Below, piece by piece: positions 1 to 12,809 of a stretch of 64,000 nt of DNA. Position 1 is the stretch's first letter. Every line of letters begins with the position of its first letter. The DNA is from Anarhynchus alexandrinus (Eukaryota; Chordata; Aves; Charadriiformes; Charadriidae), in NCBI GenBank assembly GCA_008711295.1, contig VUYV01000155.1, positions 536,548 through 600,547 on the forward strand. The letters run 5' to 3'. Below the pieces are notes generated by a model. It was given only the letters and a program-made list of their open reading frames with translations, had not been told where the DNA came from and made no database searches. The position numbers and the translations under genes were made by a program.

Positions 1-1184
1 ACACACACACTAGAAACTCCATTTTCAACACATAAAATTCCATCACTTGAGCAGGCAAATTTGTCTTCTGGCTGTATGGAGTGCTGCTCACCACTCCTGG
101 AGAAAAGTTCAGCTGCATGTAGTCTATGTCCCACTCCAGTTTTGGAACATGCTTTGCTTGTTGAGTCTTGGGATGGTCCTTTTTCTATCAATCAATAAAT
201 AAATCCATTTAATTCTTTTTAAGAATTTACCATTCATGAATATGCTCATGTTAATGTGCTGTCATATTTGATCTTGGTGGGAGGTCATTGAGTACTGCAG
301 GTTCTGCCATCTGAACTCTTACCTCTCTTTCCATTAAGGAGGAAGTGGTCTTTTGTATATGATATAGCTGGGCTGCCTTGAAGTTGAAAGACTTACTCCA
401 TAAAAACTGAGAAACCTGCTTCTCTATTTTAATTAGTTGGAGAGCAGAAGATTATCACTTAAAACAAAATTTTTAAAATTATTCAGATGAGATTTCATGG
501 GCAAACTTGTTTTGAATCGATGTTGCATTATATGACCCGCCAATTACAAGTATTCTTGTAGTAGTTTTTTCATCTTATTTAACCAGTATTTGAAACTATC
601 ACCTTCTGTTATGTGATACTGACTGCTTTCCTAAGTGGAAATAACTGAAGTGTTGAGACAGTGTGTCCTTCCTTTTTCCCCTTGTAACATTTCACCAGCA
701 TCTATGCAGACAGCCACAGTCATCTATTGCTATTCTGTTAAATTTAGTTCCCTCCTTAAATCTCCCTCCAAGCTGAACACTCAATTTCCTTTCAGTGACC
801 TAGAGGTTGGAAAGACAAATAGCATATTTGTATTCTTATGCTTAGAGATTTATATGGAGATTGTGTAGACCCTTTCAAGTCAGGTATTTATCCTGTTTTA
901 TGAAATTTCTTAGGTACAAAGCTATACTCCCTGTTTTATGTCTGAATGTTTCCTGCAATAGGCTTGATTTCAGACATTTTACTATCTTCAGGAATACCTG
1001 TTGTCTCAAGACCTCCACTCTTTACCTGACATTCTAGCTCATTTATCTTTGAGTTTGGTGTGAAATTCTAAGTAGTGAATCTTAAGTCGAATGTACTTTA
1101 TCTTTTTCGCATCCATTAAGCATTGTGAATGGGATTTGTCTGTTCTAATGAAGCACCAGAAGTTAGATGTCTTGAGTTCAAGGT

Positions 1185-1330
1185 AAGTATGCAGGTTCCC
1201 ATCCCTTATGGCCAGTGTCTTTTAGTCAGCAATTCAGTCAAATCAATTAATCTCTCCATGAGTCTACTTTTCTCCATTGAGAACAGTAATTAGCTTAGAG
1301 GTGTATGTTTAACTTGTGTGCATCTACAAC
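1185..1330 (+). repeat. Possible MIR-like SINE relic
   Basis: The stretch around 1222-1295 reads like the conserved part of MIR-type SINEs: a 'cart-your-place, tcaatta-atctctcc-atgagtcta-cttttctccatt' progression followed by a TAATTAG-type tail. The similarity is judged by eye against the remembered family pattern (late-exon-like 'tcacttaatctctctgtgcctcagtttccc'), and many positions differ. It may be an ancient amniote repeat of another class or chance. Confidence 0.25.
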
Positions 1331-2271
1331 AGGATAGCATCAATCTTATGTACACACTCCGTGATTACACATGATGGTACTGCTGCTTCTGTAAACATGC
1401 TCACACTGGTTTTTACATAGCCACTTGTGGCAGTGCAGTTATGACAAGGCATTCAACACAAGCTGTAAAATCCTTCTGGATATGGTCAGTTGCTGAACCA
1501 TGTGTTGTACCATATTACATGACTAGAAATGTCTAGGTTAAAGCTAGTCCTGTGAAAACTGCAGTCATTGCAGAAATTCTCTAAGATACCACCTGTTACA
1601 CTCCCATGGATTTACAGTTCTTCACATATCTTTTAAATTCATCCCACTGAGCCTGAGAAAAGCAAGAGCAGTATAATTTCCATGCTGATGAAAAATATCT
1701 CTAAGAGTTCAGGGAGCGTCTTAGGACAGGAATCCTCTGATTAACCCGGAATCACAGCAGAGAAAGTGATTGAAAAAGAGACTCTGTCCTTTTCGTCCTG
1801 TATGTTCTTGGAGACAGTCTAAGGTGGAGATAGATATAAATCACCAGAGAACTTCCAGTCTGAAATGGGTGGCTACTGCTGTTGAGTCTGAGAAAAATAC
1901 ATCCCTTCCTTTACTCAGGACTGGATGTTTGGGAGAAATATCAACAAGGGAAACCCTCCAGAATTTTCCTGCAAATCTTTTCCCAAGTGAAACTCAGTGA
2001 AATACTACAGCTTTAAGTTCCCATGCCATGTCCTGCTAGAACAAACACACTCTTTTAGAGATTAGCTCTTTTTTTCAATGTAGTTAAGGAAGCCAGCTCT
2101 CAAGTGAAATGTGGTTTAAAAAAAGAATAGGCTTCTATTTGTCTTTATAGTAGAATGAAATAACCCTGAAATGTAATTACAAGTACTTCAGACACCACTA
2201 GTACAAATATATAGACATATATGTATATACATACTGCATTTGCAGTCTTGCCTACACTTTCTGTGTAATAG

Positions 2272-2287
2272 TAATAATAATAATAAT
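2272..2287 (+). repeat. (TAA)n microsatellite
   Basis: About five perfect TAA units, preceded by an imperfect GTAATAG unit. It lies just upstream of a possible ancient repeat whose family members often start or end with such trinucleotides. Confidence 0.8.
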
Positions 2288-2395
2288 TTTCTACTTACTG
2301 AGCTCCATTTATCTGGTGACCTCAAGGAGCTTTGAAAATATCACTTTAAGTAGAACACTAGAGTTCTCTATACATTATCATAACACTTTAAAAAT
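2288..2395 (+). repeat. Possible ancient interspersed repeat
   Basis: After the TAA run comes 'gagctccatttatctggtgacctcaaggagctttgaaaa' in pieces (2301-2338). It resembles the widespread amniote relic in which a TAA microsatellite is followed by a 'cttttcatc..gacctcaaag-gctttaca' block. This is recognition by eye of a strongly decayed sequence, so class and orientation are uncertain. Confidence 0.25.
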
Positions 2396-3119
2396 GTAAT
2401 TATGCTGAAGGAAATATAATAACTGTGAATTTTATTTATTAGGAGGAGAAAGGTAGTTTATAATAAAACCAATTAATATGTGTGAGGTTAGATATGGTAA
2501 TTGCACCTGGAGCTGAATGCACTATAAACACTGCAATGACTATACAACTACAACCCTGCTAATAAACTTTGGTTTTCACATGCCGACAAAAGAGCTCTGC
2601 TGAATCTTCCACAGTTATTCCTTCCTATCTAACCCAGATTTCAGCTGTGGCATACAGAGGTCAAGAAATACAGTCGTGGACTAAGTCACTATACCATTTT
2701 AGACAAAATGTCCATTCTAATACTATTGAGAGAATTGCATATATTATTTTTAATACAAAACATACACATATATAAAAATATTGATTCAGATTTTAAATCA
2801 TTAATGTCTTCTCATATTTGAATGTATTAATTAAATATAATATGCTATAAATTTTTAAGCAGCTTAAATAGCCCTGTCTATTTTATAGATTTTACAATTA
2901 CTGAAACAGTTGCCATTAGCAACAGATCTCATTTAAAACCATAACAACCTCCTTATAAGCATTAAGAAACTAAATTCAATTGAAATCCCAGCAAAAAGTC
3001 TTGAATCTTTGACACATCTTCTAGTGTGATAATTATTACATTTTTTTCCATACACTCAGAACTATGAAATAAATTAAAAATCCTGAAATAAGTGTATAGA
3101 TATGCAACTCTCCATTCAT

Positions 3120-3245
3120 AATGTGAATGCATATGTCTGAAGATGGTGAAACCTCATTTGCCACATTCAGCCGGAGTGGGGCATTTTGCAGAAATGCATA
3201 TCGCTAATAAAAGTGTGTAACGGGCAAAAGGAATTTTATTAATGC
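3120..3245. promoter_or_regulatory. Candidate conserved non-coding element
   Basis: This patch retains several CpG dinucleotides in an AT-rich setting (CCGG, ATCGC, AACGG) and carries an octamer/homeodomain-like ATGCATAT core next to CTAATAAAA, then TTTATTAATG. No frame looks coding. Such texture is typical of vertebrate developmental enhancers, but conservation cannot be measured from one sequence. Confidence 0.25.
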
Positions 3246-3539
3246 TTCATCCTATGCTGAAATATGTAGGAAGTGAAAGAACTTTGATAAGAATTCAAAA
3301 TTTTGGCCAAACTGAATACCTTGCCTCTCTCCCTGTGTTTCCATACTTGTCATTACCAAGGAACAAGGATGAGGAAGGAGGCAAACTTGCTTTTTGCAGC
3401 ATCAAGAGAGGGCAGCTCCTGCCTGTATTCTGCTAAGAAGGGTTCTGCCGAGAGTGGCTGATCACAGACCCCACTGGGCTGCAGGTCTAGTTGGAGTATT
3501 CAGCGTAGAGGTCTTGCTCTTTCCTTCCTTTTCCAGGCC

Positions 3540-4010
3540 CGCTTCCAACAGCGCTCTAGCAATCATGAAGACTGCAGAGGGCAATGCAATAAAATCACCT
3601 ATAGTGACTTTAAATTCTCTCTCTCCTGGGTAATGGTCAGTTTGGCTATTTTGCTGCCATCATAAAAAAGCCACAGTGAGGCTGGAACTGAGCGCCTTGC
3701 TCTTTGCGATGCCTTGTTTCCTGCAAATTCTAGCATATCATTTACTGCTTTCATTAACCTTCTCTGAAATTCTAGTATTAAATCTTTTGAAGTGATCCTG
3801 TGAATGTAGGACTCGGCACCTACTCAGCCCGTTGCATTGCTTCGTGTAACAGAATTATGGTATTTATATGCCATTTTTCAATCTCTGTAATTCATCCAAG
3901 CAACCTGTTTGCTGCAGTACACCAAGACGCTATCTTCATTGAACAACAATCACTTAGGTTCTTCTTAAGAGGGGACAAAGTTCAATGCTAAGGTCTTTGC
4001 ATCGCTGATT
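3540..4010. promoter_or_regulatory. Candidate conserved non-coding element
   Basis: The stretch is non-repetitive, is more balanced in base composition than its flanks, retains CpGs (AGCGCT, GAGCGCC, TTGCGATG, CTCGGCACC, CCGTTG, TTCGTG, GACGC, ATCGC), and has no long protein-like frame. This resembles constrained regulatory DNA. No specific factor can be assigned. Confidence 0.25.
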
Positions 4011-4697
4011 GAGTAGAAAGAGAACCCTTAACTCCTGACAAGGAAATTAAGGGGCTTTATTCTCTCAGGAGCACTCAAACGCTCATTGAATCAGGATGTC
4101 AGAGCCTTTGAGAATGCACAAGAAATTCAGACAATTTTTTGCAAGTATGCATTAGCTTACATTTAACTAAATTGAATTCTGTCTGCCCTCATGCACTACC
4201 TACATTAAGCACTTCTAAAAAATTAATTTAAAGTCCTTTCTCTTGCATATCCTTTCAGAGTGGGAAAAAATGACATGGGAAAGTAAAGATGATAAGAGAG
4301 GTTTAAAATGAGACAAAAGAAAATGTGGCAAAATGCAGTGGTTTGACAGGTGAAAAGGCCCTCATTAGAAAAGGGACTGAGCCTGGATAACCACAGCTAA
4401 CTAGCAGATCCTGACTTTTGCTCATATCAACACAGCTGTGATCACACTTGTTCAGATCAGCAGATCATACAGCTCCATTTACTGGCACTAGCACTGCTTG
4501 CTGTTCCTGAACCATGTGAAGAGAACTCTCCAGACACCATGGAAAAGACCTCTCACCTCAAAGCTTCCCTTTATTGTCCAATGCTAGAAAATGGCCTATG
4601 CCTTAAATCAAAAAGATTTCTATTCCTTCCAAAGTGCTTTTTTTTTTTTTCTGTTTTATTTTAGTTAAGATATTTAAAAACTGAATATTTTTAAACA

Positions 4698-4957
4698 GAA
4701 AGAGGGTAGAGTTATATTAGATATTAGGAAGAAATTCTTTACTGTGAGGATGGTGAGGCACTGGAACAGGTTGCCCAGAGAAGTTGTAGATGCCCCATCC
4801 CTGGAAGTGTTCAAGGCCAGGCTGGATGGGGCTTTGAGCAACTTGGTCTAGTGGGAGGTGCCCATTGACGTGGCAGGGAGGTTGGAACTAGATGATCTTT
4901 AAGGTCCCTTCCAACCTATACCATTCTATGGTTCTATGATTCTATGATTCTGTGATT
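4698..4957 (+). mobile_element. CR1 LINE, 3' terminal fragment
   Basis: This is a heavily 5'-truncated non-LTR retrotransposon copy. It starts in the last coding part of CR1 ORF2 ('ttagatattaggaagaaatt', 4720-4739), runs through the 'gaggcactggaacaggttgcccagagaag' region and the 3' UTR, and ends with the diagnostic octamer repeats (TTCTATGGTTCTATGATTCTATGATTCTGTGATT in pieces, 4923-4957). It carries no intact ORF. The family copies itself by target-primed reverse transcription, which explains the 5' truncation. No clear target-site duplication is visible. Confidence 0.95.
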
Positions 4958-7900
4958 ATGCTTTCTATGATTTTGCCCTCTTCTTACCTCAGCTAACCAT
5001 GAAAATTTTGTCCCTTTTTCAAATCATCCTGAGGTCATGGGATCTGATTCACAAAAGTGCTAAAACGCCTTAAAATAACGATGTCTAGTAGCTACAGAAA
5101 TGCTCAAAAGCCACCCAACTCTTTCATTTAGATATTAGAGCCCACCCTCATGGCTGCTGATTGAGCATTCAAGATGGGTGTTCATGTCGACTAGAGAACG
5201 CCCTTAAAATGCTGGGGAACCCTCATACCTGAGCACACCCAGGGTGCTTGTGTACTGCCGGATACACTGGAATTTCTCACAGGCAGCCTGTGTATTTTCT
5301 GTGTCTCTGTAAGGTAGATCGGAGGCAGATAGGTACCATAACACACCTTATGTAAAGTTGTTTTCCGGAGATCATGCTTTCAGAGGAGTGTAAACAAAAC
5401 CAGTGGGGATTTTCTACATAATGTCTGGGTTCCTTTTGCAAATCCTGTTGGAATGAAGCTGCATTTTTAAGCACTTCACTACTTTATTAATTGTCACCCT
5501 TATTCGTGCTGATATTGGGGGTAATGAGTATTTCAGGCTAATTATATGTTGTGGAAAATAATGATGTTTTTTTACTTTCCCATCATTCAGTTTTACTCAG
5601 TATCCTTTTGCATTTCTGTAATAAGAAGAGGTGAAGAGGAGTTCATGAAGTGTCTTTTCTGTACCTTTAACTGTTTCCTATATTGTCACTCACAACTCTC
5701 TAAAGGTATCCCTAAATATTTCTACATGTTCTGCTTCATTGCACTTGCCCACCTTGTACCACACAGTCAGTTAAAAATCCACTGCCAAGGGCTGTTGAGC
5801 TGATGTGTAGCTGAGTTTGTCGCACAGTTCCTGGATTGCCAGGAATCTATTTCTGGGCCCTTCATTTGGCTACCAGCATACTTTGGCAAATAAAGGCTGT
5901 TTACTTGTTTCTAAAGAATATGACTCTTAGGCACAAACTCACATTATTTTGTTTGGCTGTACCTTTTTTTCTGGCAAAAAAAAATAATTCCCTGCCTTTA
6001 AGATCCCTCTACCTTTATGTCAGATTCATGGTGCAGAGAATGGAACAAAGGAGTCACGTTGGAGAATACTGATTTTTCACAACTTCAGCTAAAGCCATGT
6101 TTTACAACTTTCTCATTTAAATTATGAATTAAAATTAATAAATTATGAGAAAATTGGCCTTATGTGATATGACATGCAAACCTATGCAGAATAGTGCCCC
6201 GAGATTTTCAAACAGCTTTTTAATCCCATCAATCAAAACTATGTAATAGCAAGTAGATAAAGGCTGGATTTTCACAGCTTCTCAGACTCCCAGAGGCCAT
6301 GCAGATGATTTTCTCTTCAAGAAGTATTCGTTGCTCGTGCCTCTGCTTATATACTGCTCTCCCCCATCAGTACCACACAAATGCAGATGAGATGAGAATG
6401 CAAGGTAATGCGTGAAATGCCCCTGTTCTGCACCAGTCCTACTGCCGCTCATACTTCATTACTGAAACACTCTAAAACTGTCCAGGAACAAACTCATCTT
6501 CTACAGGGTCAGAGCTGAGCCAGAGTCTATGATATCCATCCTTGCTGCACACAGGATATGTTCAGAAGAGAATCTGGGTGATAAAATGGCCTAGAGCTTT
6601 TGCTGCTGTAAGTTTGTCTGCCTCCAATGAAATCAATGGACCAGGGAAAATTTATATTTGGTGAGGGACTGGTATATACAGTTTCTGGGCATGATTCTCT
6701 TTTGCCTGTAACTAGTGCTTCTAGTTACAGCTATGCAAAGTAAATGCAAACCTTTCCATTCTGCCTGGTTGTACTTTATTGCCTGCTATTTTCAATTACT
6801 GCTTATCCTTTCATTCTGCAGCCAGCAGACTGTGAAAAAGTTTCAGTCATGTATGTATATCATGTGGTTGCTAGGCCTTTTAGGGCAGAGTAGTTGCAAG
6901 AACCTCTTAATATTACAGGTCTAAGAGACCGTAAACACCTTTGTAGCTTGTATGAATAAACCTACATCTTCCAAGGATAAGTAAGCTATGTTCTTATATT
7001 AGATGCCACGTATAACCAGACTGATTGAACAGATTAGACAAAGATCTAAAATAACGCTTGCCCTGCAATAGAATAGATAAATAAAGGCTTGGAAGTCCAA
7101 ATTTCAAACAGTTACAATGGTAAATTAATAGAACTGTGTTTGTTGGATACTCTTTCATTGACACACAAAAGCTTCTGATCTAAGATTGAACAGTGATACT
7201 GAACAAAAAGTGTTTGTTTCAGAGGAATATTCTTTCTTCTTAGGACAAGAAAGGCCCAACCTAACCTTTTGAACTAAGACATGAAGCTGTAAAAATCAGA
7301 TTTAAAATTAATAAGTATAGTAAATATAGTAAAATATTGTAGTGCAGCAACTTTCATGTGAAGTGGGAAACTAAAGTTCATACTTTTTGCAGGTTATGTG
7401 TGGAAGTTGGATAATGAGGTAAAGTCTCTGTGCTTGAAGAATAATTAAGACTGGCCTTGCTGTCTCTTCTTCAACCCAGGAGAGTGGAGACTCAGCTGTC
7501 TCTAAGGGGATACAGATAAGGACAGAGTCCTGTGTAGGCAGGACAGCTCTGCTTTTTGTCAGCAAAGGCAGGGTAACAGGCACTGTGTAGTTCTTTGTTT
7601 CTTTGAAAGGTGGTCATGCCTGATGACCGAGCGTTGCCTCGTTACCTGTGAAATGCATATTAAAGTTGACACCCTGAATATGCTAGTGAAGATTATAGAG
7701 ATCATGCTAAACGTATATGACTGTAGCACTCATCTCTCCACTCAAATCATACTACACGTCACCTAGGGGGGGAAACTTCGTCATTTTGTGGATAAAAGAA
7801 GGATAAAATGACTGCTTAATTGGGAGAGAAGAATCTTGATACCTGATGGACCAGTTGCTGGGCTGCGTTCTCTTCCTCCACCCCAGGCAGGGATGCCTTT

Positions 7901-8885
7901 CTGGGTAAGCGCTGCACCTTTCACCCTTTGGTGAATGTTACCCCTAGATTGTTGTATTATTATTATTGTTGCCAGCAGTATTAACCTTAACTACTAGAGC
8001 TATTGTAGTCAGTGAATTTGTCAACAGCAATCTCGAATCTGTTCTGTCACTCTCAATAAAATAACGAATTTCGATTTTTGTGAATCTAAGTGAGAGTCCT
8101 TTGCTGGGACTGGTAGATAAATCAGTGAAAGTCCTGGGACTCTGACAGACAAATATTGAAACTACATTGCTTTTAACACAACAATCTCCAATCCCAGGAC
8201 TGAAACTTTCTGGAACTGATGAGGTGATATATTCAGTGAGGAATGTGATAATGTTTTTTTATATACCTTCACATGTGTGAGGACACTGCTGTTCCCTGAC
8301 AAAACTGCATTCATGTCTTGTCTTTTAGCTGTGATTCTGAGTGTCCACTGTGTCTGGAATTTTTTTCTTTTCTCTTTCTGTGGAAGTGTCTCAATCTTCC
8401 AAGGAACATTACTGAATTCTTGTTGCAGTCCAAAAGATATTTTAGTAATATATGTAATGAATTTTGCATTAAAAAGAACTCATTTAAATATCTTAATATA
8501 GTCATCAGGTACCATTAGGTCTCCAAAATGTTTACACCTGAACAGCTGCACATTTTTTAAGTCTCTTTCTGGTAGCAGATTATTTAGCGTTTCTGTAACA
8601 CAGAAGTTTTTTAGAACATGAAGCTTTTCCTTTCCCTACTAAAGAAATAACGAGTAGCCTCTTATGAATGGCTTGCAGCTCAAAGAGAAATGACAGAAGG
8701 AGAAACCCATCTTCAGTGGGGCCTAAGAAATCTTGAGGAGTGGGAAGCTTTCAGAGCCACATCCTTGTTAGAATTCCAATTTGAAATCATGTAATCTTGT
8801 CTTTTCAGCATGGGTTGAAAGTCGATACAAAGAAACATTGTAACCTGTTCTCAGTTAAAACCACAAATTCAATTAACCCAAGGTA

Positions 8886-8965
8886 GAGGAATTGCAAAAA
8901 AATCAACCAAACAAAAAAAAAACCCCACAACCCAACAACCAACCAACAACAATAACAACAAAGAA
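8886..8965 (+). repeat. CA-rich low-complexity tract
   Basis: Nearly free of G and T on the plus strand: interleaved (CAA)n, (CCAA)n and a poly-A run. It produces a spurious Trp/Phe/Leu-rich frame on the minus strand. Confidence 0.85.
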
Positions 8966-11900
8966 AACATTTGAGCTTTGTTTCTGTTGGTCTGTTACAA
9001 TAAAAATACAGTAGTCTCAGCATGATGAAGGATACCAATTGCAAAATACCAGCCTTGAGGTCTTGATTAATGAAGAAGGGAAACTGAGGTAATGACAGGA
9101 TCAAATAGAAGAGCAAGTGAGCCTCTTTAGATTATCCTGGTTGTATATTCATATGCGTCCAGCTAAACTGTTTTGAACAGCTATTTAAATAAACTAGAAA
9201 AATTGCTTTATTGTGTCCCGGTGTGAGTAGATACAGGGATAGACTTAAGCCTTATCAATAAAGGAGGGTTTGCAAAACAATAATTCTCTGACATCCTGTC
9301 ATTGCTAGGTATCAACAAGCTGAAGTACTGGTTTATTTTCAGAATTCAAATAAAGATTTTATTTGGGATGACTTGATAGCGTAAGGGTGGTTAAGAATCT
9401 GTGTGACATGATAACAACACATCAGATCCTTGCTGGTACCTAAATGTTGAAATCGGGGCTTTGATAATCTACATACCTTAAGAATTCTAACAAAAGAATG
9501 TTATTGGTCACACTTCTTTGAGATTGATAACACTGTTGCAAAACTTTTCGTTCCCATAGTCTAACCAAGAATGTGATTTCTTTGGAAACGCTATGGCTAT
9601 AGGCTTGAGTTTTGGTCAGCTGATATTTAGTTCTAAATAAAACTATCATTTGAAAATCTCATTTCAGTGAGTATAAAGATAAGGCTGTAAAGTAGCTGTC
9701 ATAGCAGACTCAAATATTCTAACTCTTGAAGTCAAGAAGTAGTTCCAGTTCAAGAATTGCTGATGACAATGAGTACTCTCTAAGTAATTAGCTATTATTA
9801 CCTGGCCTTGCTAGGGTAAAATCCCTACAAAGAATTGCAACTAATGTTCTGAATCAGGTGGATTTTTTTCCGAGGTGTAGGGCTTTTTTAATCCCCGAAT
9901 TCTCCATGGGAGTTTAAGTGTAGTGCTCACTTTGTGGAACTCGCTACTGCAGTCAAAGATCTCATTTCAAAAGCAGATTTTTGCTCCAAGCCAGGTGTTT
10001 TCCAGTCTTGATAAATTATTGTGAATAATAACATGTTAATGAAAGCAGCTGCTGGAAAGCTATGGAAAGAATATCTTCAGGCTCAATGACAGAAGACATT
10101 GTCACATAGTTCATGCAAAACAATGTAAACAGAAATTTTGAAATATAATCATTTTGGGGATTGATCCTTTAATTAAGTCTTGAGTGAAATGAATATAATC
10201 AGTAATTTGCTCTATTTCTAATCTTTCAAGAAATTGGTCTTGCCAGCTGCATATTATCTGTGTACCAGCTGTCCATTCTTTAAGAATGACATACAACAGT
10301 TTAATTTCCATTTTGCTGATTAAACCTAAGGATTGATCTCAGAACATTTTCCTGGGTTTTGTTTCTTTTTGAGTCCTCTTTAAGATCCCAGTTCAAGGGT
10401 GCAGGTTAGCATGTGGTCAAACTCCTTAAAAGATGTCTAAGGACTAAACTTGGGTAGCCTGGCCCCTGCAATGATAGATAAGCACCGGAGGAGGATACCA
10501 GTTTTCATGTGGAGAGCATAGGAAGACCTACAGTCTTCCAGAAAGGATAAAAAATGCCGTAAAGCTGAAGAGCTCCTCACTAACAGAATAGCTAAGGGTG
10601 ATAAGGCTAGAGACACGGAGTCTCATGTTGTACTTTTCCCAGGGACTTTATGTTTTATTTTGCAGTGCAGGAAAATCCTTTTCTCTTCCTGGGCACCTTA
10701 AAAAAAAAACATTTCTGGTTTCAACAGATGCTCTTCTTTCAAGAATAGAACAAATTCAGCCTCTTTTCTTGTAACTATCTTTTCAAATTTGTGTTTACAC
10801 CTTTTATTAATATACTTTAGTCCTTAGGCTCTTAAATATTGGAGGTGGGAACCCACTCAGTCTCTCTGACTGAAGCTGTTTCACATTGCATACAAACATT
10901 ACAGATCTTTGTTTTGGAAACATATTAAAATGTAGCCCACATTATTAAAAGCCCATTTTAGGCCAGCTCACCACATCTGAAGCCTTGCTCATGTCCAGGC
11001 AGGATAGTGAGATCCAATGTTCTTCAGGCTCTGGATGCTATGAAGCTTCCTGGGCTATTGGATTTATTTTTGTCAAGAGCTCCCTCAAAGAGGGAATTTA
11101 CCTCTTTTGTTGATCTGTCAAGACCAAATTACCCAATTTTGACATTTAATCGAGATGAGGCTCATATCTTACCTCGTATAAGATGCTAAATACTCTTGAA
11201 TTGTTTAATTCCCAATAGATTAATGAGGGAGTGTACAAAAAGAATAGTAGTAAATACATTATAAGTTAATCTTGGGGTGGGGGGAGATTTATTCTGGAAT
11301 GCTGTAGCTTAGAAATATAATTTTTAAATGTGTTTTTTGTTCGGAACGAGTTATTTCTAGCAACTGAGAATAAAATAATTTGTGTTAAATATCAAATCTT
11401 TTCCTGCTGGACTACCACGTAACATGTCATAACCAACCTCACTGATTTTCAGACTTCACAGTGGATATTTGAACAAAGGAGTTACTTCCCACTAGGAGAA
11501 GACAAGGCTCTACTGTAGTTATATTTACCAATACATTATAGATATAGATTCTCATCCTTGAAGAAGAGGCTATAACTGTCATATCTATAAGAAAGTTAAA
11601 TCCAACTGCAGTAATTCAGGAAAACATCCTAAAACAGAAGAAGAACACAAATGGGGATCTTAAATCTGAACAAACACTGAAGAGGAATCTCAGGTAAAAT
11701 GGAAAAAGGTACATTCACCTTATTTTCTGTACTAATAAAGTTTAAAAAAAATACAAAAAGCACAGACAAACAAAATTCCCAGAAGATATTGAAAAATCAA
11801 ATTGTGTCACTGCTTAAGACAACAAAAAATAACCTAATCAGCACAAAACAGTTACCTAACCTATGCACAAAAGAGACAACTGTATATCTTGTAAGCCCTA

Positions 11901-11995
11901 AGGTCAATACAACACATCTTAAAAGCCACCTCTTTGCTTATTTTCTAGCTTTTTTCAGCACACACTCTCAAAAACTTAGTTTTTCTCTAACAGTT

Positions 11996-12030
11996 TTCCT
12001 AAAATCCTAAAATCCTAAGTCCTAAAATCT
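11996..12030 (+). repeat. CCTAAAAT tandem repeat
   Basis: Three to four copies of an 8-9 bp unit (CCTAAAAT, once CCTAAGT) in tandem. Microsatellite-like, no function implied. Confidence 0.75.
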
Positions 12031-12809
12031 ATCTGTATTTTTTAGTTTTTCTGCTGCTGGGGTGATTTATTCCACGTCAACTATGTTGAGCAAAGAAATT
12101 ATGTCTAAAGCCACTAATAAACAGCATTTCCTAAGTTTAAAAAAACCTTACTCATCCAACAGTAGCTCCAGCAGCCCTGCCTCATGCTTGCTCTATTCAT
12201 TTTGTTATCCTACCTGTAGTCCATCATGTACCCAGAAGTGAATTTAACTCAGTTTTGATTCTTTTGTAGACACTTTTTGAATCTTCCCAAAATTTTAAAT
12301 AAAGCTAACAACAATGCCCTGAAAATCGCAGCCACCTAAAAAACTATGGGAATAGGAATTCTAGATTTAAATGTAGATTTGGTGTGGTTGTTCTTAGGTG
12401 TTTATTTTGCATTTGTGTTATGACAGTAGTGTCACAACACAAAGCAACAGGAAAGCAGACTGAACGTGTTAGCAGTCTTCTGTGAGGGCAGTTCTTTTGT
12501 TCTCATTTAATGATACTGAAGCCTTAATTGCCATTTCATCCCAAAAGGGGCTCTGCCTTCCTCCAATCAGTGACACAATGTGGGGAAGCTTAGACTTGAC
12601 CGGCTGCCCTGCTGTACCCATTCTGAAGGCAAAGTCAATGCTTCCATTTGCTTGCTGTAAGATAGATCAAATGATACCATAAAATAAAGACAAATGGATC
12701 AATAAATAGACTAGTAATACAGTACATTATTCTTGTATAATGTTTTTAAGCCAAGAAGATCCAAAAGTGCTTTCCTGACTGTACAGAGCAGTCACTCAAT
12801 TCTGAAATG

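Larger units (their letters stand above)
1..4697. other. Unique AT-rich non-coding DNA
   Basis: No coding region is supported here; open frames are short and have random-like composition. The left edge starts inside a short (AC)n run. Two diffuse old-repeat relics, a (TAA)n microsatellite and two patches that look like conserved non-coding DNA are listed separately. The remainder shows nothing I can name. Confidence 0.6.
4958..12809. other. Unique AT-rich non-coding DNA
   Basis: Nearly 8 kb without a supported gene. The open frames present are short and rich in Leu, Phe, Ser and Lys, as expected from AT-rich random sequence. The region includes a CA-rich low-complexity tract and a CCTAAAAT microsatellite, listed separately. 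A somewhat more protein-like stretch at 10980-11189 was considered and set aside. Confidence 0.6.

Noticed and set aside
8805..9116. 103-codon minus frame rich in Trp, Phe, Leu and Cys
   Set aside because: It is a translation of a CA-rich low-complexity tract.
10980..11189. Plus-strand frame beginning after a CAG at about 11005, with mixed residues
   Set aside because: Two overlapping frames look similarly plausible, the acceptor is weak, and no donor follows before the stop.
11699..12010. 103-codon plus frame rich in Lys, Asn, Thr
   Set aside because: Product of A-rich sequence with CCTAAAAT repeats; no coding signal.
12740..12785. Word resembling an ancient repeat ('gatccaaaagtgctttcctgac')
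   Set aside because: Too short and diverged to assign to a family; it directly precedes the CR1 at 12810.
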